From: SKPS01 sp964469215
Lineage (GTDB): Bacteria > Bacteroidota > Bacteroidia > Bacteroidales > SKPS01
DNA: 64,000 bases
Direction: 5' to 3'
Assembly (NCBI GenBank): GCA_964469215.1
Contig: CAYXYB010000010.1
Span: 31,769 to 95,768, forward strand
Both the position numbers and the translations under genes were made by a program. The notes below the pieces were generated by a model. The model saw only the letters and a program-made list of their open reading frames with translations, was not told where the DNA came from and searched no databases. Positions 12,901 through 21,900 of this stretch are shown in pieces. Every line of letters begins with the position of its first letter. Position 1 is the stretch's first letter.

Positions 12901-15900
12901 TATCCAGTCTGTATGAGGTACCTGGGATGGGGGTGAGGATGTCGAGATCCACATCTGCTGGGTTCCGCAGGTGCCAAGGTCCAGATCATTTAAAGTACTG
13001 CACGGGCCGGTGTTGCAGATGCTGGCAGAAGCGATTGCCTGAGGGGCAATATTTAACCCCGGAGTGTAACCGATTCCCGGGATTGCACTTTGACCGTAAG
13101 TAACATTAACCCAATAGATGGTAGTGTCATATAAAAGAGGTGTTTGGAAAAGTGAGCCGGTTGCTATTGGTACTGTTGCCGGCTGGCTGGCATACCATTC
13201 GGTATGTAGGGTGCTGTTTGCATCCAGAATTGTACTTGTTCCAAATGGTATCGAAACGGGTGAGGTTACCGTGGGTGGCGGTGGAGCTGCAGATGAAAGC
13301 ACAGTTCTGAGGTTTGTGTCATTAAGCTCTATATTGTCATCAGGAATATTGAGCCATGCCTTAACTACCCATGTAGTATCAATAGTAGTTGATAAATCCA
13401 CCACAGTATTGAATACATATGTTATGGTATCACCTGTAGGTATGGAAGTGTTTACTGTTTCAGTTACCACTGCCTTCCCGGTTCTTTGATACGACACCGT
13501 AAAACCGGCAGGAATAATGCTGGGCGCAATATTGGCAATTGTGATCTTCACTGTGTCCAATCCCAGGGCACACCCTTCGTCAAACGGATGGATCTCAACA
13601 AGAGTGCCGTCAATGTTCGATATGGCATAATGCCCTTTGCATGTTGTATCGTTGAAATAATATATGTCACCGGCAAGGTTGGTATACGCACAAATCACTG
13701 AGTTGCCTGCAGGGGTGATAAATGAAGGCATGTTAAATGTATCTGTCATGAGAGGCGGAATAGTCCCGGTATATGTGGCAGTAATTGGCAAACCTTGATT
13801 TATGGAATAATTGACAGGAATATTGTATAGTGTGTTAGTTCCATAATTTTTAATAACCACCTTAACGTCAACGGTGTCACCCTCCATGAAAGAGGTCATG
13901 CCATCCGGAAGAGTTATAGCAACAATCCCCGCATCTTCAGGCAATAAGGGAATTTCATGTGCACCAATTGTTGGGTTTGCAGATCTCGGATTTCCGAAAA
14001 AGTCATTCGTAACTGCAGCAAGAGGTGTTGCCAGGCCTGATAAGATGGTGTTGTTTAATGCAAGGTTGTGATTTGATGTAAATGGAGGTATGATATTTTG
14101 TGAATTGCCATCTTTACCGCTGTAAGACTTCAGAGCTGCCAGAGTGGTTCGCACTCCTCCCCAGTATGCAATATTAACCCCGGTTGTGTATAAGTTGTTA
14201 TAGTTGCTTGTATTTATTGCTGATGTGGAACTGGTATAATAAGCATAACCACCATTGATGTTGGACAAAATATTATTGACCACATTTATTTGTGATCCTG
14301 ATGAAACATATAGTGTTCTTCCGCTTGAGGCAGAACCTCCTGTAATATGAACAGAGTTATTATAAAAATTAATATAATAACAGGAAACAAGATATACTCC
14401 GTAAACAGTACCGGTAGGATTCCCGGATTGACTGATGAAGTTGTTGCTGATTAGCAGAGGAATCACTGAAGAAGACTGCTTGTAAGCAATATACAGGCCA
14501 TAATTTGTTCCTGAGCCTGTAGAAATGACTCTGTTTCTGCTTATAACACCGTGTCCGGTGGTGTACCCAATATAAAACGGATAAACCGTTGCAGAATTGG
14601 TTGCGTTTTGCACAAAATTGCCCTCAAAATGCAGAGAGTCCGTATAATAGGTGTAAATACCGTAGTAATAATAATCTATTATATTGTTGTTTAGTAGGGT
14701 AAACCTATTCTTTTTTGCTGATGAGTTGGCATAGTAATAAATACTATAGTAACCACCTTTTAAGGTACTGTTGCTGATAGTAATATTGTAGTCAGCGCCA
14801 TATTCCGAATATACAGTAGTGTTATAGCTACTGGTATTAACCGGGGCATCAAGATAGCAACTGTCAATAGTAATGTTCTGACAGGAATTTATAAATTCCA
14901 CAATGCGGCCATAGGAAGTGTTTAATGCTTTTAATGTAATTTGTTTGAAAATCACATGTTTTGCTGCTGAAAATCTCAATACCCAATTTGCAGCATATGA
15001 AGCGGAATATTGAACTATAACCGATGAGGTTGTGTTTGTTGAGCTAATAAAAGTAATTGTATTCACTTCTGAAGCTCCGGTGATTTCAGGTATCGTAAGT
15101 TGTTCATTATATGTTCCGGGATGCACGTTCATTACAATCGGGCCGCAGATACCACCTGCATTCATTGCTGCAATTGCGTCTCCGAAAGAGTTGAAGTCAA
15201 AAGTGCCCGATGCTGCAGGGCCAATGGTATAAACCCCTGACATGCATGCACTGAAACAGACGGTAGCTGATGTGTCATTAAGATTGAAGTTGTCAGGAAC
15301 ACCGTTGGGTTGGCTGGTCCAGGCTTTGATGCAATGCAATCCACCGGGAAAATTGACTGTGTCAATAACAACAGTTACCATCCCCTGATGAGGCAGTGAT
15401 CCTGTCCATGGATATGTCTTCTGAACAACACCATTAAGCGACCAGGAAATATTTACATTCTGTAAGTTGTTGGTGCCAAAGTTCCTGAGCTCAACTTTAA
15501 TCTCTTGCAAAGAGCCAGCAACAACCTGACTTACAGGATTTACTATTTGGGTTATGCCTGCATCTACACCGGGGAAAGCAGTAACATTAACAACTACAGG
15601 AACCCTGTTGCTTGAACATCCCTCCTCGTAGCTGTCGAATCTGATATTTGGACGCTGGTTAATTGTGCTTCCTGAACCAGGTGAACTGCACACTCCGTTT
15701 ACATCATTTGCATAATAGGCTGAAGAAGCAAAACTTGTTGATGTCTGACTTACTGACGCATTTCCGCCACTGACGTAGGATAGATTATTAAAACAAGTTT
15801 CTATCACAATATTGCTGGAACCATCCCAGTAGTAAGGTGTCTGGAAAATATAAGTGTTCCAGCCTGTGATGGGTTGATGCGATGAAGAATGATAAACCTG

Positions 15901-18900
15901 CGTGAGCCCCTGTTGCCATACTGATGTGAGAGATCCTGCACTGGTGTTTCCAATTAGGATAACAAAATTGTTTAAAGGAGGACAAGAATTAACATTTGCA
16001 ACATCAAAGGCGATCGATTTAATGTTACCTGCCTTCATGCCCAGGGCAACAAGTTCTGATGCTGTCAGCAGGAACTGATTTTTAGCTCCCCAGTACCAGT
16101 TTCCATAAGGTGTTGGAAGACTGGTACTTGAATTGACTATTGTGCCGGTGCCTATCGTGAGAATCGAACCATAGGAAGAGCTCGAATTCAGCCAATATGT
16201 GGTAGTGTCATAGAGAACAGGAGTCTGGAAGGTAAATCCTTTGCCAACAAAATTTGAAGAGGTGTCGGAATCATACCATGTTATTATATATGGGCTGGAT
16301 GTAGCAGTAAGGAGTGTACTGCTTCCGTAGTTAGTGGTTACAGGTGATGTAACCAAAGGTACCGGGGGTATTGCCTGGGAACTGATACTGGCAAAGTTAC
16401 TGTCATTTTGTTCAATTGGATCATTTGGAACGGTAACCCATGCAATCAGGTTGTAGACTGTATCCACATTTGTTGAGAAATCAGCAAGGTTGTTGAAAGT
16501 AAACAACAGGGAGTCTCCAGGTAAAATCTGGCTGGTAACGGTTTCTGTAACAGTTGTTGCAGCATTTTGTAATTTGAAGGAGCATGTAAAACCTGATGGA
16601 ATGGTAAATGCACCTACATTGGTAACGATAACCCTGACAGTATCCAGTCCAAGGCCACATCCTTCCATAAAAGGTGAGATACGGGTAAGTTCAGCATCGA
16701 ATTTGGCAGTTGCAAAATAGCTTGTGCAGGTTGTGTCGTTAAAAGTATTGATATCTCCTGCCATTGTTGTGAAGGCACAGATTATAGTATTCCCTGCCGG
16801 TGTGGTGTAAACAGGCAGGTTCATTGTATCTGTTCCCAGTACAGGTATACTTCCATTATAAGGTGCATTCACAGGAGTTCCATTATTAACCCTGTGACTT
16901 ACAGTACATGTAAAAAGAGTGTCAATTCCAAAGTTCTTAATAATAACTTTTACATATATGGTGTCATCTTCAACATAGTTCGTCTGCTGATCGGGTACCA
17001 GGATTGCGATCACACCCGCATCTTTGGATGCCAGGGGAAATTCATGAGCGCCAATAGTAGGGTACTGGGTGCGCGGTGTGCCGTGAATATCAAATGGTAC
17101 CTGTTGCAATGGCAAAGCTCTTCCTGATAAGGTCGTGTTGGTGAGGTCAAGGTTTTGCTGTGAAGTGAAAGGAGGCAGTAAGCTGACAGAGGCTAAATCT
17201 TTTCCGGAATAATTTCTTAACTGGTCAATGGTATTGAAATTTATATTCCAGTAAGCAGGATTGCTGCCTGTAGAATAAATGTTATTATAGTCGGAAATGG
17301 AAACCGGGTTTGAATTATAAATGTAATAGGCATACCCTCCGTTGAAATTCGCAAAGATATTATTCAGAATATTTATGTTATAACCGTCATATAGGGCAAA
17401 TGCCGAACCCTGAGTTGCATTTCCACCATAAATGCTGATAGAATTGTTGTAAAAGTTTGTATAATAACAATTATCTATGAACATTCCATAAACGGCTCCT
17501 GAAGAATATCCCTGTTGACTCTGTTGACTTATGTAATTGTTCGAAATAAGCCAGTATTGGGAAGAGCTCCCCTCGCAGTTGGATAAATAGAGGCCGTAAT
17601 TATTACCGTTGTTAAAAGACAAAATACGGTTGCCTGTAATAACACCTGCCGTATAACTGGTGCCTATGTAAACAGGATAGACTGTAGTTTCGCCGGGCCT
17701 GTTGGTAATTGTATTCCCTTCAATATAAATATTGTTTACATATTGGATGAGTAAACCATAATACCAATAGTTCGATATAATATTGTTTTTGATAGTAAGA
17801 CCAACTGTTTGGTTGTTGTAGCCATTTGATATATAGATACTGTAGTAGCCACCGTCGACCACATTGTTTGTGATTGAAATGTTGTTGTTGGAATAATTAT
17901 TTCCACTATAAAAACATACAAAATATGATGAGGTATAAGTGTTGTTTGTAGCTACAATACAATTGGTAAATGCTGTATTGTTTGTCCCATTAATATATTC
18001 AACAACATAGCCGTATGATGTGCCTGTTGCTCTGATAGTCATGTGCTTAAAGGTGATATTTGAAGTGCCGTTAAGTCTGATTACCCAGTTTGCAGTGCTT
18101 GAAGTGGCTGCAACTTGCAATATTACAGCGCTGCTGTCTGAGGTTGAACCTCTGAATAAAACAGTATTTGTTGCCGAGGCTCCTGGTATCGCCGGGATGG
18201 TTACCTGTTCCTGATAAGTACCCGGATAAACATCAAAAATTACCGGTCCGCAAACTCCTCCGGCAACCAGGGTATAAACTGCTGAGTTAAATGAGTTGAA
18301 GTCAAATGTACCTGATCCAACCGGCCCTATAGTGTACAATCCGGATAAACATGCATTAAAACACTCGTTGGCAGTGTCATTTAGATTATATACATCTGGC
18401 TGACCGTTTGGCAGTTGTGTCCAGGCTTCAATACAGTTATTGCCTGCCGAAAATGGCATTGATGCTATGGTAACAGGTATTGAACTGCCGTGAGACAGAT
18501 TGCCAGCCCATGTGAATGGGGTTTGTGAAACGTTGTTAAGTTTCCAGGCTATTGTAACACCTGTAAGGTTGCTAAGACCGTAGTTCTTTAGCATCACTTC
18601 TACATTCTGTAAGTTTCCGGCCTGAATCTGACCAACAGGTTGTATTATCTCTACTATACCGGCATCATTGGCAGGAAACGCAGCTACATTTGCCGTTACT
18701 TCTACCCTGTCAGTAGGACATCCGACATCCCCTTTTGTATAATAAATGTTTCCATTCCACCCCCGTGGAGAACAACAGCCATCCCAGTTGGAGCAATGTG
18801 CCATGCCGGTATAAATAGAGATGTCATTCCCGGTGTACGTTAAATTTGTTCCAAGAGAAGAATATCGTTGGTAAACCTGGAGATAAACAGAATAGGTTTG

Positions 18901-21900
18901 ACCTGAAGGGATTGTTTGTGGAGTTATTGCCAGAAATGATGGAAGCCCTGATCCCTGTCCATTTATAACGTAGGTTCCATTCAGAGTCCAGGCTGCCTGA
19001 TTGGTTGCATTACCAACCCAGCTTCCGGGTTTGAAATATACATTAACTGTTTGGCTGCCTGTATTGTAACAATGCAGGTCAAAAGCGTTGATTGTTATGT
19101 TTTCATTCAATGCCATTATATCAATCATAAAACCACCACTGCAACTGGTGGATCCTGTAAAGCCAAGAGGAGAATTGAATATGGCTGTTGACTGGGTAGT
19201 GGTCCACGATTCTGCATAATATGAAGTTGTGTCATATAACACGGGTGTAATAAGTGTGTCGCCTGTATGGATGTGCATTGTGTCAGATGGATTTTCATAC
19301 CACCTTTTTAACCCGGGGCCGGAAACGGACAATACAGCACTGTTTCCGTAATTGATTGTTACGTGGTTAGGAACCGGGTTGGGATTAAGATATCCCGACT
19401 CCACTGTGGTAAAGCCGGTATCGTTTAGTTGCAGAGGATCACCGGTAAGGGAAATATATCCTTTAATCTCAAATGTCGTATCACTTGCAACAGCTGTAAA
19501 ATTACCCTTGGTTGAAAAAGTAAAATCCAATGTGTCACCGGGTAGAATAGTGTTTGTAACTGCCTGGCTGACAACCGTTGAGCCGGTTATTTGATAGTAG
19601 GCAGTAAGCCCTCCGCTGATAGCAGCAGTTCCATTGTTCGCAATTCTGATGATTACATCTTCAAGCCCAAGGCCACAGGCTCCGACAGGAGTTGTAAAAC
19701 CTTCGAATGATGCCTCATGGGCAGGAAGATCGAACTCGTCTGCTCCTATGTCAGGATTTACCAGATCTCTGGGATTTTCGTCAATATCAGTTAATATTGC
19801 TGCAATAGGAATTGCTTTGCCATTAAGTTGGGCTGAAAAGGTGTGCAGATCAGTGTTGGAGAAAAATACCGGATTTCCAACAAAAGAGTTTGTATCGAAT
19901 CCTGTTCCGGTTTGCCACGAAAGAAGGTCTGGAACACTGATGTTATTATAGCGGCCAAAGTTAGGACCTGCATAATGGAAATTGTTGTAATTGGAAAAAA
20001 CGCTGTTCATATCTGTAATGCTTATCACATAACCGCCACCTGCAAGATTTACAAGAGCATTGTTGAAAATGCCAAGGTTAAATTCTGATCCTTCAGATGT
20101 CAGTGCGTAGGAGTTTTGTGAGCTCTGGCCATAAATATTTACACTGTTGAAAACAACAAGATAATTATTGTTGCTGTAAAGATGGATGCCGCTCAGAAAA
20201 AAATTTGAACTTACCTGATTGCCGGTAATGAAGTTGTTGGCAATCATCCCCGGCCGGCTCAGTTCTCCGTAGCTGTAAGCCAGATACAATCCACGTCCGG
20301 TGGTGAACAGATGGATCTTATTTGCAGTGATCCTGAATGAATCAGAAAGATTGTAAGCATTAATTCCATAATAGTAATTGTATAAAAGTCCAGACTCAAT
20401 AATGTTTTTATGGATAACAGGCCGGAATTGGTTCTCGATGTAGATTCCGTAGGCATACTGGTTTTGAAACCGGTTGAATGAAATATTGGTAATTTGTGAC
20501 TGGTTTTGCCATGAATCATGTAACAATCCGTAGCTTCCGTTCAGGAAACGATTGTTCTGGACAATAAGGTCTGATGTGGTTCCTTCAACATAAAATATTG
20601 CATGCCAGTTATCTGAATATTGAACGTTTGCGTTACCTTCAAGGAAATTGTTCAGGAATTTAAGATTGTTACATGATCCACCAACAAATATCGCCCGGCC
20701 AAAATCATTTGAAATAGGTTTTATATGTAAATGTTTTACGATAAAATTTGAAGCATTGAGAAACCTGAGTACCCAGTTCTCATTCGGGTTTATTGCACTG
20801 TCCTGTATTGTAACGTCAGAACTGTCGTTGGTGGTTGATTTGATGGTAATGGTATTTGCCGAAGAAGCACCAAAAACCTGGTCAAATGTTATTTTTTCGT
20901 TATAAACCCCGGGGACCATATCGATTATAACAGGCCCGTTAACCCCACGCATGTTGAGGTCATTGACAGCAGCAGCCAGGCTGGTGTAATCAGCTCCTCC
21001 GAGCTGGTTAACAACATAGGTGCCATTCATGGCAGGCAATATCTGCCTGTTTCCCTGAGGGTTGTTATTGGTTGGAACATACCAGACTCCTCCTATCTTT
21101 ATCGAATCTATCTCTGCATCCAGAAAGTTTCCTGTTGTTGCATTCACTGCTACATCGTAAACCAATACAAAATAATTGTCACCCTCTGATAACAAAAGGG
21201 TATCCTGAAATCCGAATGGACTTAATGGTTTTATATCCTGACCGAACTGAGTGTAGTTAACAATTCCGTTTGTGTATAAGACCCTTGCCATAGCAATATC
21301 TGCAGTGTTTGAAGTGCCGGTTGTGTTAAAACGGATATCAGTTACTGCCAAAGGATTTGTTGAACTAATGGTTGAAACATTGAAATAAATGATCTCGCGG
21401 TTCAGAGTTCCTTTTCCTACTACATTAAAGTTGTCCTGGTATCCTGATACGAATGACAAAGTCATTGGAGGTGGCTGATAAATGCGCACATCATCAAAAG
21501 CGAAGCCGTCATAATTGTTGTAATGGTATTGTGTGGCACCGAAGATTATCCTAAACCTTACGCTAGGCTGACCTGCAAGGCTTTGGGGCAGAAAATGGCT
21601 TACCGTTATCCATCCGTTTGAGGTTTGATTCCAACCTGAAGTTGAATTGAATCCGTTCATCAACCCTTGAATATAACTGTTATTATACCACATTCCAGGA
21701 TCCTGGAAATCACCGAGCTTAATCCAGTTTATACCATCCGTTGTGTATTGAACGGCAGCCCCGTCATCCCAGTAGGTTTCATAATTCACCTTCATCTCAA
21801 AAACAATATTTGTTAATCCGGTGAAGTCGAAACAGGGGCTCATCACATAACTGGCTTCATTGTTATTGTACCCTCCCGTGAGGTTTGTCATCCAGGCAGT

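Noticed and set aside
7150..20519. Many 60-155 codon frames antisense or out of frame to the giant gene
   Set aside because: Shadows of one continuous 6260-codon gene with coherent domain structure; none has recognisable motifs.
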